This document shows, piece after piece, positions 52,230-63,999 of a stretch of DNA of 64,000 bases; the stretch's first letter is position 1; each line of letters starts with the position of its first letter. Position numbers and translations under genes: made by a program. Location of the stretch: contig MNCI01014278.1 in the NCBI GenBank assembly GCA_015680685.1, positions 171,068 to 235,067 on the forward strand, given 5' to 3'. The notes beneath the pieces were generated by a model, which did not search any database, was not told where the DNA came from, and saw nothing but the letters and a program-made list of their open reading frames with translations. This DNA is from Gnetum montanum. Lineage: Eukaryota; Streptophyta; Gnetopsida; Gnetales; Gnetaceae.

Positions 52230-53619
52230 ATGAATCTCCTTTCTTGGAATGTTCGAGGCCTTACTGGTAGGCTTCGATGGAAACGAGCAAGAAAATTTAT
52301 ATCTAGTCTTAATTTGGATTTTGATATTATTCTCCTTCAAGAATTAAGATCTCAGCCGACCTTTTATCCTATTCCGCCGACTGGTTTCTTCCTCACTCCT
52401 CACTCCTAGCAATGTCCCATGCAAGTAGGAAAGGAGGCACGACCATTCTCCTCTCACCCTACTGGAAAACTAAAATCCTTCAAAGTGGTTCTGATTCTAG
52501 GCATTCTCATCCCTGCATGGCCCTTTTAGCATTTGCTCGATATATGCCCCAAATGACTCCACAGAACAAGCTCTCCTTTGGCATGAACTTGCAACTTCTC
52601 TCCCCCCAATGCCTTGGATATTCGGAGGAGATTTTAATATGGTAGAATTCCCTCAAGATAAGCTCGAAGGGGTGTTTCTTCAACTGCCAAATCTTGAGTA
52701 TCAGGCCTGGTCTGCCTTTAAGAAAAGATTTTACCTCTTAGATGGGGCAGACAACTCCACGTGCGTTCCCCTCCATAGATTTACTTGGAGCAATCTCCGT
52801 CTTGGGTAGGCTTGCATCTATAGCAAGTTAGATAGGTTCTATTTCTCCACCCTTTTCTTTTGGCAAGCCTTCTCTACCACTATGATTCATCACCATGCCA
52901 CCTTATCTGACCATCTTCCTATCTCCATATCTATCAAGATTCATGGTAGCCCTGACCGACAAAAATTCCATCTTTTCAGACTACACAACAACTGTTTTTC
53001 TTCCCCCACTGCCCAACTTCTTCTCTCCAACCTTTGGAATGCCGAACCTAGGCCCCTAAATCAGATGGGTTGGATTAATTGGTGGCATCGTGCTTCATGT
53101 CGAGTGCGAAACTTCGCTCGTTCATATGGTAAGACCGTGGCTGCTCAAGCCAAACTTGAATACAACAAAATTCACCTCACTATTGAGCATCTCACTAACA
53201 AACTAGCTCAAGATCCCTTCAATACTCTAGTTCACGAGGAGCTAGCTAGAGCACGCGTTGCCTTCCAACATTGGGAAGTGTACCGAGCACAAAGTGCCTT
53301 AACTAAAAGTCGGCTCACTTGGTTAAATATTCAAGATGAACATTGTAAAGAATTTTTTAAATATCTTAATGCTGCTTCCCCTTCACATGCTATTGACAAA
53401 ATCTCATGTGATGGTACCACCATTACTGACCACAATAGTATCCTCTCTTTTCTTAAGAACCACTACAAAACCCTTTTTGCAGCTACCCCAATGGACATCT
53501 CTTCATTCAAGGCTGCCACCCCTGATTATCCTCGCCTTATTAATCCCACTATGCTACAAAGTCTTTATGTTGATATCACTCTGGCAAAGCTACAAGAGGC
53601 CTTTTCCAACTTAAGTTGA
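52230..53619 (+). pseudogene. LINE ORF2 endonuclease and linker
   Basis: ATG at 52230 gives MNLLSWNVRGLTGRLRWKRA, then FDIILLQELRSQP. FGGDFNMVEFPQDKLEG follows at 52630 and LSDHLPISI at 52905, the catalytic SDH block. The 245-codon frame 52882-53619 is the endonuclease end plus the pre-RT linker (SRLTWLNIQDEHCKEFFKYL). Frames shift between 52410 and 52609, and a stop lies near 52808. Confidence 0.75.
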
Positions 53620-54858
53620 GGAAAGGCTCTTGGTTATGATGGTTTTCCCGTAGAATTTTTTCAAAATCATTGGGATTTGGTGGGAAAGGATCTTTTGCAG
53701 GTCATTAAAGAGGCTCTCTTAACTAGTTCCCTTGGGCCCAATCTAAATCAAGGGGTAATTTGTCTCCTCCCCAAGTCTAGGGATCTAACCAATATCTTCA
53801 ATTGGCATCCCATAACTCTTCTCAATGTAGTGTATAAAATTTGGGCAAAGTGCCTTGCCTTACGGTTGAAATAAATTCTTGGTCAGATCATATCCCCCTA
53901 GCAAACAGGATTTGTTCCTGGTAGATATATTTTAGACAATGTGGTCGTGGCATGGGAAGGTCTCAAGTGGGCTAAGGATGATGGACAAGATATTCTCTTT
54001 GTGAAACTTGATTATGCTAAGGCTTATGACAACATTAAGTGGGATTTTATCTTGTAGACTATGACCAAACTTGGTTTTGGACCTAAGTTCTTGCATATGG
54101 TGAAATGCTTATTCTTAAATGCTAATGCAATAATTGCCACTACCTTCAGCATTACCTCTCCCTTTCCAATACATAGGTCTGTGCGACAAGGTTGTCCTCT
54201 TACCCCTTATCTCTTTATCATCGCATCAAACTTTCTTTGTCATCAAATTAACCTAGAAATTCAAACTAAAGTTCTCATTGGGGTCTGCCTTTCTTCCTCT
54301 CAACAATAGCTTCTCAATATGCACTTTTCTGATGACTCCTTTTTTCTAGTTCAAAACACAACCACCAATTTGCACCGCCTCTTATCAAGGGTGGAGCAAT
54401 ATTGCACACTCTCAGGTTCCATAATTAATTGGAATAAATCCTCTATTTATAGCTTTATGGGTAATTACAAACATGTGACCAACTATAATTGGAAGCGGCT
54501 TCAGGATCAAGACATCATTAAGATTATGGGAATCCCTTTCCATTTTAGAGGTTCAACATCCATCCTTTGGGAGCAAGTTATTTATCAAATTCAAAAGAAA
54601 CTCGACAAATGGAAAACTAAACCCCTCACACTTGTGGGTAAATACCTTGTATGTAAGTCCATATGTGCATCCACCCATGTGTATTACTCTTCGTGTTGGG
54701 CCCCCTCCCAAGCTGCCTACCAGAAGCTAGAATGGTTATTCCTTGACTTTATATGGTCCTCCAAGGATTCTCAGAAAGGCCTTCATTGTGTTGCTTGGAC
54801 TATTGTTACTCTCCCCAAGAATAAGGGTGGCTTAGTCCTTTTTAACTCCTATAAGTAA
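53620..54858 (+). pseudogene. LINE ORF2 reverse transcriptase
   Basis: GKALGYDGFPVEFFQNHW, GVICLLPKSRDLTNIFNWHP, then QTGFVPGRYILDNVVVAWEG, motif A VKLDYAKAYDNIKWDF, the RQGCPLTPYLF block, and motif C HFSDDSFF (normally YxDD/FADD). LSGSIINWNKSSIYSF follows. Stops lie at 53619, 53872, 53898, 54056 and 54309. Apart from these the palm is essentially complete. Confidence 0.85.
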
Positions 54859-55019
54859 GGAATTACCCTGGTTGCTAAGTGGTTGGTACAACATTTAGAT
54901 GCCTCAGATATTATAGGGACCCTCCTCCAATTAAGGCTTCATCAAGCATTTCCTAAAAATAAGCCCTTCTGGAAAGGCATCCATTTCATCAATTAGATCC
55001 TTTCCCTCCTCACTATTAT

Positions 55020-55997
55020 TCTTCCTGAATCTCATGTTTTCAAAAGCATTTGGAGGGCTTGGCAAATTCTACACACTCACATTAACTGGACTAATGTTAA
55101 AATCAACCCTACTATCCTCTCTAGAGTGTGTCCATGGTGGTTACCTCTGTCGCCCACTAGCCTTGCTATCACAAATGCTAAGATGGCTACCTCGTGGTAT
55201 CGAAAGGGTGTCATTTCCTTGAATTTTCTTAGGTTAGCTAGTCATTGGATTTCAGAGGTCGAGTTTAACACTTTGTATGGGGAGTTGGTTGCAATGAACC
55301 ATTTCCTAGTTCAAATTTACTATTTTCTCCATAGTCACTAGCATCTTGATGTTATAGTGCAAAACATTTTTCATGGCCTTCAATGGCTTAATGGGGTTAA
55401 ACTCCTGCCCTACCGGCCATCTGTCCCCTTTCATCTCATGCATGACCCATTTGAAGTCATTCAATGTTGCAATAGGTATTGGCACAAACAAGAGTCAGAA
55501 ACATTTTGGATCCCTCTCTTCCAACTTATTTGGAAACTTTCGGCAGTTCCTCTGGTGTCTCCTCCACCATGGTCTACCTATTGGAAAACGTCTAGAATAT
55601 CTGGGGATTCGCAATCCCAATTGCCCTCTATGTGGTGGACAAGATGACTTTGTCCATGTATTTTGGCAATGTCCCTTTGCTCAACATGTGTGGCAGTGGG
55701 CTTCTAAAGCTTTTCCATCATACAAGCTATCTCAAGAGGATGCCATATTCAGATTCTTGAACATTACTTCTGCTAATCTTAATTTTTTTGTGGAAAGTTA
55801 TTAGGCCTACTATTTTATATTATATTTGGAAGCAAAGATGCAATGTTCTATTTCAAAAGATAGAGTATTCTAACAAATGTTTGCTTACTAGGTTGGAGAA
55901 ATTGCAGATCTTTCGCCTCACCCATTTTCAACTGACATCTCAAGCATCCAAGTTCAATCTAGACAATCATCAATTGGTTCATCTCTTGCAGCTATGA
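55020..55997 (+). pseudogene. LINE ORF2 C-terminus with zf-RVT
   Basis: LWCLLHHGLPIGKRLEYLGI then NPNCPLCGGQDDFVHVFWQC and PFAQHVWQWASKAF (frame 55373-55804), the standard end of plant L1 ORF2. It closes with YYIWKQRCNVLFQKIEYSN in the 55788 frame. Confidence 0.8.
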
Positions 55998-56344
55998 AAA
56001 AGACCTATGTGTTCCAATTACACTTAGCATCAGTAATCTCTGCAAGGAAGCTTTTCCTTTTTATTATGTAGAGTCACCATTGGAACTCTCTCTATCCTTA
56101 ATTGAGAGCTCTTTACCTCATCTAATTCTATGTCATTCTATTTTGTAACAAGCCAGTCTGTGCGGACATTTGGTTGTGCCCCAACTTGGGTTTCCTCCTT
56201 TAATACTCGTTTATTTCTAAGGTGTTTCCCAAGTGTCATTCACGATGCTCTTAGTTTTCCCTTTCCTTTAACCCTATGACTTATTCAAGTTTTTGTAATT
56301 GTTGCACCTTTAATCTCAATAAAATTTATTTTCGGGGTCCAACA

Positions 56345-56357
56345 CCCCCCCCCCCCC
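56345..56357 (+). repeat. C13 terminus of the LINE
   Basis: Thirteen C directly between CCAACA and the right TSD. Confidence 0.85.
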
Positions 56358-56371
56358 AAATACGATGATAA
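56358..56371 (+). repeat. Right target-site duplication of the LINE
   Basis: AAATACGATGATAA, perfect copy of 51036-51049. Confidence 0.85.
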
Positions 56372-57058
56372 TTACATTTTCCAAGCCTTATTAAATTTGT
56401 TATGAATAAAATCATTCTTGGTAATAATCTCATCCTTTAAAGTTAAAAGGAAAAATAGATCTACCATCTTTCTAAAAAAATGTCTAAAAAAGCTTAATGT
56501 AAATTAGTGTCTTCTCAAGATTTTTTAAAATCAATTTTCCTTTTTCTATTCAAACCATAGAGGCTAAAAGCCTTCTTCCATGTAATCCATATATCATGCA
56601 TATATAGATAGAAAATTACAATGATACTAAATTTGCTCCAAATGGTATACAATCTAGATGAATTAGTTGCCAAGCCCATAAAAACACAGCTTCTTAACTA
56701 ACAAGACAATGAACCAACAACTTGAGCCACCTATCATTAGTTGTGTTACTCTTTCCCATAACTTCATGATGTGATTGAAACTTGTTAAATAATTTAATCA
56801 ACTAAGTACTATAGATTCTCATTAATTTTTTTCATAATTAAAAGATAAATATAGTTTGTTGCTCTTATATTTAATTCTTTCTGACGAACTTCATATCTTG
56901 GAAATCCCTCATTAAATTGCCCATGAAAAATAGATTCTTTATCTTTCAATAATTTTCTTATTTATAAACATCATATTTTTGCCTTCTAATTTAATATATT
57001 TGAGATTATTAATGTTCTATGTTATTACCATTAATTTTTGTTGAATTAAGGAAGGGGA
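56372..57058. other. Noncoding, split target of the LINE
   Basis: AT-rich continuation of the minus-strand repeat at 50.7-51.03 kb on the other side of the LINE insertion; possibly an upstream part of the same LINE family. No open frame. Confidence 0.35.
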
Positions 57059-57059
57059 T

Positions 57060-57297
57060 TAGTGTTGGAACTCAAAATAATTAGAGTATAGGTATACCTC
57101 ATAGGTATGACTCAAGGATAGGGACCTTGTGCAATGGTGAGATGTCAAAACCTAAAGTTTTTTTTGAAATAATATTTACCCCTAATATGTAGTTAAATTA
57201 ACTTTATAACTTAGCATTGCCTACCAAAATTAAATCCATAAATTGGAGCTTCCAAATTTAAATTCTTACCATTAAGCTAACATCTTCTTCACTAACA
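57060..57297 (-). repeat. tRNA-derived SINE, family 1, copy 5
   Basis: Minus strand: GATGTTAGCTTAATGGTAAG (A box), TTTATGGATTTAATTTTGG (B box), TAGGGGTAAATATTATTT, then an inserted stretch and the end TTGAGTTCCAACAC. Confidence 0.7.
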
Positions 57298-57411
57298 AGA
57301 CAATGAGCTAACTACTTAAGCCACCTATCCTTGGCTATGTTAAGTTATAAGACAAGGGATAGGGATGGGGGGGCCGCCAAGGAGGGGGAGGAACAAGGGG
57401 AAGGATGTTGG

Positions 57412-57640
57412 ACTCTAAAAAAATATTAATAATAAACAAAAAATTCAGAATACATTACATGCTTGACACCAAGTAGAAAAAATCAAAACAACATGGAAAG
57501 AAATTTTTTTCCAATTTTAGGGATGTCTTCTCAAGTAAAATCTTATAATTAATGCTTTGAAAAATCACGAAAGTAAATTAACTATTAGTAGGAAGAAAAA
57601 TTTCAATTCTAGCAATATTTACATGACTTTCAACATCCAT
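57412..57640 (-). repeat. R1 dispersed repeat, copy 3
   Basis: Plus strand blocks GTTGGACTCTAAAAAAA, TTCAGAATACATTACATG, TTTTAGGGATGTCTTCTCAA match R1 copies 1 and 2. 5' truncated. Confidence 0.55.
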
Positions 57641-58440
57641 GCTTGAACTACAAATAGCAAAATTATTTGAGGTAGCAATAGAAAGCGCTTAGATATATTA
57701 GTATTTATAAAAAAGCTAGATTCACTATTATATAATGTCACATATTCTCCATCACTATTACTTTGTCACTTAATGCTAACCTTCTGTCGAGAATCTTTAA
57801 CATCGACTATAATCTTCTTGTTAATATTAGTTTTAATATTTGAGTTAACATTATTCTTGTCAAATAAAGAAAAAATTCTCTTATGAATTATCTATTTGGA
57901 CTGATCAATACTTTCTATAGTATAAGTCAAATTATTCACAGAGCCTTCTATCTACTATATTTTTTTTATTGTCATTTAGGCATTCTTACTATTGACATTA
58001 ACTTGGATTTTTGTATCTTCAACTTCAAATTGTTCTTAAAAAAAAAACATCCTCAACTTTAACACATTTTCTCTTTTGCTCAACATATTTCTTCTTTATA
58101 AAAAACATTAAATAGATGTCCTTCATGATAATAAAAGCTACAAGAATTAGGAATATTAGAATATGTAATTGATTGAATGTCAGTCTTCTTACCTAATTAC
58201 AATACCAATTCCTTTTTACAATTACGAAAATTAATTTCAACAAGAAAAACATCTATGAGAACCAAATGGTGTAGAAATAGATTCCATATATTTAATGGGA
58301 CTAAGAAGACTAACAATTTATGACTCAGCTCTTTAAAAAATCAATGGGAGATTTAATAGCTTGACAAAGCATAGGAAACTTTAGAATGGTCTTTGAATTG
58401 GATGTCAAGATCTAGTGTCCATTTATGAATAATCAATAGT
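57640..58440. other. Noncoding, no gene seen
   Basis: Strongly AT-rich, possibly decayed LINE sequence; no motif can be quoted. Confidence 0.35.
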
Positions 58441-59317
58441 ACATGCTTAATAAAATCAATTTTTGTCATGCACAATATCGTAGCTCTACCTACATCATTA
58501 TTGATAGAATGTATTAGAAGCTATGTGGCCCTATAAATACCGACACTTGGTCTCATCACCGAATCATCAATTCATTCCACCCTTAGTGAAACTCTTGCAA
58601 TTTGTTTTCATAGTTAACACTTAGCAATAAAGTGAATGCCCACAGTGTGGTGTTGAACAATTGTACAAAATTTTTATTTGAGTGGATGATTCTTGGACAT
58701 AGTTCATGCACAATAATAAAGATTGAGATTGTTTTTGACCATTATAGCATCCACTTAGTTTCTTTGTTTTACTTAGTCATTTTCTTTACTTAGTTTAATG
58801 TTCATGTTTACTTTAGCTTATTCCTTTACATTTCTAAAACACTTTACTTTTCCACATTTATAAGTAAGGCAGAATGAGTACGACTAGTTTTGAGCATTAC
58901 GTGTTATCGTTTGTTAACCTAGTAGTGGTTTCACTTGATTTGCTCATTAGTGAACTCACTTGGTAAGTCTAATAATAGTTACATAAGCTTAAGATGTGTA
59001 TGGCAAGCTAGGAATGGATGCTCATCACCATAGGCTAGAATAGATTTATATTTTTGTCATCACAAAAACTTAGATTTTATTCTCACTTTTATTATGGAAG
59101 CACTCAAGAGCAGTATGAGCCCACAACATCAACATATCTTATGCCTCACTCAAAGTTAAACCATACACTTGCACTTCACTAACTCGAAGTGGGAAGACAA
59201 TGATATGAACTAATTATCAACTCCTAGCATACTTGCATTGTCCATCCACGAATTACGATCTAGTCACACACATGCACTCATGACTTGTATGGTGGAGTGT
59301 TGGGATACCCTACCACT
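58440..59317 (+). repeat. 5' LTR of gypsy element B
   Basis: TATA box at 58532-58539, then the shared block AGTGTGGTGTTGAACAATTG, TACAAAATTTTTATTTGAG that matches LTR copies C and D. It ends GGATACCCTACCACTCATCA at about 59317. The left boundary is an estimate. Confidence 0.65.
58532..58539 (+). promoter_or_regulatory. LTR B TATA box
   Basis: TATAAATA in CCCTATAAATACCGAC. Confidence 0.5.
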
Positions 59318-59336
59318 CATCATTAGTGTCATTTCT
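59318..59336 (+). other. Primer-binding-site relic of element B
   Basis: TTAGTGTCATTTCTAGGGA, a transition-decayed form of the tRNA-Asp-type TGGCGCCGTTGCCGGGGA, matching the position in element C/D. Confidence 0.4.
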
Positions 59337-59434
59337 AGGGATGTGTTAATGTTTGCTTAGTAGTTAATTTTATAGAGTTCATTGTATTCAGAATCAAAAA
59401 TTTTATCTTTAATATTTTTAATCAATCATTTAAT

Positions 59435-59453
59435 ACACACACACACACACACA
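59435..59453 (+). repeat. (AC)n microsatellite
   Basis: About nine AC units in the gypsy leader. Confidence 0.9.
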
Positions 59454-59472
59454 AGAGCATCAAACATATAAC

Positions 59473-61440
59473 ATGGCTTCAACATTTAATGAAAAGTTTC
59501 CACCTACCAAAGAAACACAAAGGAGTCATGACAAAAGACATGATGAAGAAGACTAGAGTGCATCCATGTAAACTAGAATTTCATATCCTCATACAGATCC
59601 ACCTTATTCTAACTTCACATTCATCTTCCATTAGGATGAGCATTTGAGGTGGAGAGATTTGTAGGGCAACATAGTTTTGTCTCTTAAAAAATCAACACCA
59701 TCAATGTTGCAGGCAAATTTAATGAGATTGAACCTTAACCATGCACAAGAAGGATATCATGTTACTAAACACATGACCAAGTCATATCAACCCACAAAAG
59801 CACAAGTAAGAAGGGATGCTACCACAGAGATAAGACATAAGAACAACAAAGGAAAGAAAGTAACTCATAATGTTTTCTTGGAGGAAATCAATGATGATGC
59901 ATTCATAATGGAAAAACTCCACCAAAACCATGAATCCCATTCATAAATGCCTATCATTCATCTAGAGGAACCTGTCAAAGTACAATTACATTTGGTCCTT
60001 ATAGAGACATCTAGGAGAGATGTAGAAGACTCCAAACATAGGTGGAGATCAAGGCCTAGAGCTTCTACAAATCAACAAGAGAATGAATCACAAAGTCACA
60101 GAAGGAGAACCAATTGGAACTATTCTCCAACTACTTCCTTGTCCTCCTCATGATCATCAATAGAATCCAACAAGAGGGAACAAAGAGTCATAAACTATGA
60201 TAGGAAAAGACAAAGGGATCATGAGAGACATGAATATCAAAGAAGGTATCCTAATAAAGAAGAAGATGGTTATGAAGAACAAAGAGAAAGAATCAAGCAT
60301 GAAGAAAGAGAGCAAGACTATGTGCACTAAAGGGATCATGACTACAACTAAGCCTATAAACCCGATGATCGTAAAGAACCCCTACTAGCCACTCATAATA
60401 TGGTTAACATCAGAAAAGCAATTTATATCCCTACCAAGCATGGAAGGGATAGTTGCATTGAGCAACTGGACATGAATAATATTCCCAAATTTGAAGGTGG
60501 ATATAATGTAGATTCATAGCACCATCTTCAAGCATTCCACAATGCATATGCCCTTCAAAACATTGAGAGAAATTGGTAGAAGTTAAAGTTGTTTCCTAGA
60601 ACACTCATCAAGGAGGCATAGAGCTAGTACACATCCATAGAACCAAAATCAATCCAAAGATGGGTACCATTCTAGAGCTTTTCAATTGTAAGTATCAAAC
60701 ATATTCAAGAGTGTCTAATCTAAGGAAACAAATCTAAGGATTGAAGCAAGGGACACATGAATCCCTTGATGCGATAATTAGCTGATATTATTCTTTACTG
60801 CATAGATGCCCAAACCATGGATTTTTACAAAGGGAACAACTAAGACATATTATTGATGGGTTAAGAAACAAGACTAGAGAAATCCTTGGTGTATATGTCC
60901 AAGGAAGATTATCAAAGATGATAGCCCACCAAATTCAAAGGTTGATAGACCATGTGGTCAAAGAAGAAGGAGAATTGAAGAAAAGGGAATTAGTTGAAGA
61001 GTATAATTGAGATCTTGAAATTAGAAAAAAAGATGTTAGAATGTACAATAGACAAGAAGATGAAACTTTGGAGGACGTCATTTAGAAGAAGACTCTACCA
61101 ATCTAGAAATTAGTCAATGACATATTAACAAAGGTAGAGAAGATGTGGGACTTAGTAGATGAAAAATTTGCTATGGCTCTTAAGATAGTAGAGGAGAAGA
61201 TTGGACAAATGTTAAACAAGAATAAAGAAAAGAAGAAAAGAAGAGATAATAGATGAGAGAGTTACAAACACAAAGGAAAAGTTGCTACAGTTGAGGAATA
61301 AACAAACTCTAGTTTAGAAGATGAAGAAGGATGCAAAGTATGCCAATATGAACATTCTAAGGGATTTTGTCTTGCCATGGTTCACTTGCAAGAGTTTGGG
61401 GGATATGCACTTAACTTGAGATTTGTCATGACAAAATGAT
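59473..61440 (+). pseudogene. Gag of element B
   Basis: The ATG at 59473 opens MASTFNEKFPPTKETQRSHD and stops at 59554. Later frames carry SYQPTKAQVRRD (59.8 kb), an Arg/Glu-rich spacer (60.1-60.35 kb), NIPKFEGGYN at 60.48 kb, and the conserved gag end HIIDGLRNKTREILGVYVQG then RLSKMIAHQIQRLIDH near 60.85-60.95 kb. The knuckle CKVCQYEHSKGFC at 61337-61375 has spacing CX2CX3HX4C. Frame breaks are numerous. Confidence 0.65.
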
Positions 61441-61559
61441 TACATTATCCACAAGGTAATCCCAAATAACCCTTTCGACCATCATACTATCCAAGCAGAG
61501 CCTATCCTCAACTACAAGAGTAATACCAGTAGTAGTGGCAATAACCACAAGCATGGGGA

Positions 61560-62460
61560 ATGCTACCACCAAGGCAGAAATATCCATATAGGCAACTTGA
61601 TCCTAATGGATATTACATTCAATGTCTAATCTCTCTTGCAAATGCTTCAATCCATACTTTCTCTCACAACTATCCACTAGAGTATTACAGGCCCACTACT
61701 CCAAGAATGGATCCTAATTCTTACACACATCAACCAATACTTAGTTCATCAATTCCAACTTCTAAATCTCTACCATTAGTACCACCATCAATTATGCAAG
61801 GAGAACTACCAACACAATTGCAGCAAAAGAGTGCTACCAAGGTAATAAAGACATAAGAGGATGTAATAATGAAAAAACCTAGATCCAAGAAATGTCCATT
61901 TTTTAGAACAAGTCCAAAAAAGGTTCAAAGGATGGGAACTTCACCTACATTAGCCCCATCCACACATACTCCTCAAGGGATTACCAAGCTTTCAGATTCT
62001 ACAAATCAAATTTGACCATTGTCATGCTCACTTAAACTATCACACACTGGATTAAGGAAGGAACACTTCCCAAGAAGAGAACAGATCCTAGAAGTTCCTT
62101 ACTATATCTCCAAATAGTAGAACATAACTCATGAAAAGCTCTATTAAATTCTAGGTCTGGAGTAAACTTGATTTTACAAGATATGTACAAAGCTTGCAAT
62201 CTTCCTTCACTAAAGAAGATCAACATCCAATTGGAGCTTGTAGACCAATATCACTATTTCACCTGGACAAGCAGATGATGTCATTACCATCATAAGTGGC
62301 TTGTCTTACCCTATTAACTTCTTAGTAATACATGGGGGAAAAAATAAGGGAGAATTTCTTATAATCATGGGAAGAGCATGGCTTAGCATTATGGACACTA
62401 AGCTAAGAATTAAAGACTTGTCCTTAGAAATTTTCAAGTAAGATGAGGCTGGAATTATAT
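61560..62460 (+). pseudogene. Gag tail and protease of element B
   Basis: The frame 61560-61856 (MLPPRQKYPYRQLDPNGYYI) matches element A's MPPPRQQHPYRQPNPYGYYV, the linker before protease. Downstream, decayed frames read MLT-TITHWIKEGTLPRK-TDPRSS, LLNSRSGVNLI and IIMGRAWLSIMDTKLRI. The D-S-G loop is read here as N-S-R, so the catalytic Asp is lost. Confidence 0.65.
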
Positions 62461-62660
62461 AGAGATGCTAAGTTCCATGTATCACATACAACGATAATAG
62501 GTGTAATTGCATGCAGAAAATCTAGGGCGTCAAACAAGAAATTAAGACATGATACAATCAATGTATAGAAGATATGTGTGTGTAATAATGCCTGTATGCA
62601 ATAGCCACCAAACAAGAAGGCACCTAGTGGCTAATTATTGAATAAGGGATAGGATCCAAA

Positions 62661-63999
62661 TTGTACATGGAACCATCGAATCAAATTATAAGTGCCTATG
62701 TTGAAGAAGCTGATGAATTAAAGGAGTTAAGGAGGAAACACCCCTATGTACACTCACATCAAGAAGAAGATATCAAGTGGGGACAACTAGAGATGCCAAA
62801 TAAGTTTGAACTAGGACCTTTAAATTTGACAGCCCTACCAAAAGTGCTAGAATATGTTTTTCTAAATAATAAGAAACTAGTAATTATTAATGTCAATTTT
62901 GATAAAGAATAGAAAAGAAGATTATTGAGAGTGGTACTAACAACATTTGCATGGTCCTATGATGAAATAACATGCATTGATCCATGCATATTTCAATACC
63001 AAATTTACAGAGATCCAGCTGTCAAACCATGCCACTAGCCTCAAAGAAGATTGAATCCTAAACTTAAAGAAGTGGTAAAATAAGAACTGGACAAACTATT
63101 GAAAGTAGGATTCATCTACCCAATAGTAGATAGTGAATGGGTTAGTCCCTTAGTCATTGTTCCAAAGAAAGAGGACAAGTGGAGGGTATGCATTAACTTT
63201 TGGTGATTAAACTCAACAATATTCAAGGACCACTTTCCTCTACCATTTGTTGACTAAGTTCTCAACACCATAACAAGACACTAGCACTACAGTTTCCTTG
63301 ATGGGTATGATGGGTATAATTAGATCTACATTGCACCAAAAGATCAAGAGAAGACCATATTCACCAGTCCATGGAGGACATTTTCCTAAGATGCTTTTTG
63401 ATTTGTGTAATACTCCTACTACTTTTCAAAGACTAGTAATAAGTATCTTCCAAAAATAGATTGGTAATGGAGTAGAGGTATTCATGAATGAATTTTCCAC
63501 TTATGGGCTAGACTTTAAACAAGCATTGGACCAACTAGAACAAGCTTTGAAGAGATATGTTAAAACTAATTTAAAGCTCAATTGGCAAAAGAGACATTTA
63601 ATGGTCCAGGACAGTATTATTTTGGGACATAGAGTATCACAAAAAGCAATAGAAATAGATTCAAATAAGATAAGAGTTATTCAAAATATCACCCAAAGGC
63701 CATAGACTATTAAGGATATCAGATCATTTCTAGGCCACATAGTATACTATAGAAGATTCATTGAAAATTTCTCAAAAATAGCAAAGTCGCTAGTGGAACT
63801 AATAAAGAAAGATGCACCATTTCAATGGATAGAATAGTGTATTTGAGGCACTAAAGTAAAAGCTAATTGAAACATCAATCCTTTAAGCTCTAGATTTGTC
63901 TACGCCCTTTCACATTATGATAGATGCTTCAAAGTATTAACTGGGTGTAGTACTTACTTAGCTTGATGATTAGAAAAGACCATATTACATACACTATGC
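62661..63999 (+). pseudogene. Reverse transcriptase of element B (partial)
   Basis: The frame 62661-62912 leads in (GPLNLTALPKVLEYVFL). RT follows: VVK-ELDKLLKVGFIYPIVDS, EWVSPLVIVPKKEDKWRVCI, N-[F]-W, HFPLPF-DQ, then FMNEFSTYGLDFKQALDQLE (degenerate YMDDF box), MVQDSIILGHRVSQKAIEID and IRSFLGHIVYYRRFIENFSK, closing with KKDAPFQW of the RNase H lead-in. The YxDD box reads F-M-N-E-F, so both aspartates are lost. It continues past the window. Confidence 0.75.

Larger units (their letters stand above)
51050..56357 (+). mobile_element. Near-full-length LINE (L1-like) with 14-bp TSD and C-rich 3' end
   Basis: A perfect 14-bp direct repeat (51036-51049, 56358-56371) brackets 5.3 kb carrying ORF1, endonuclease, RT and zf-RVT in the correct order. 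It inserted into the end of the minus-strand LINE fragment at 50.7-51.0 kb. About ten stops or shifts interrupt the ORFs, so it is inactive, but the domains are well preserved. The 3' end reads GGGGTCCAACA followed by 13 C and directly abuts the TSD; no poly-A is present. Confidence 0.85.

Noticed and set aside
61337-61375. LIM or other host zinc finger
   Set aside because: Position between gag and protease and similarity to element A show that it is the gag knuckle.
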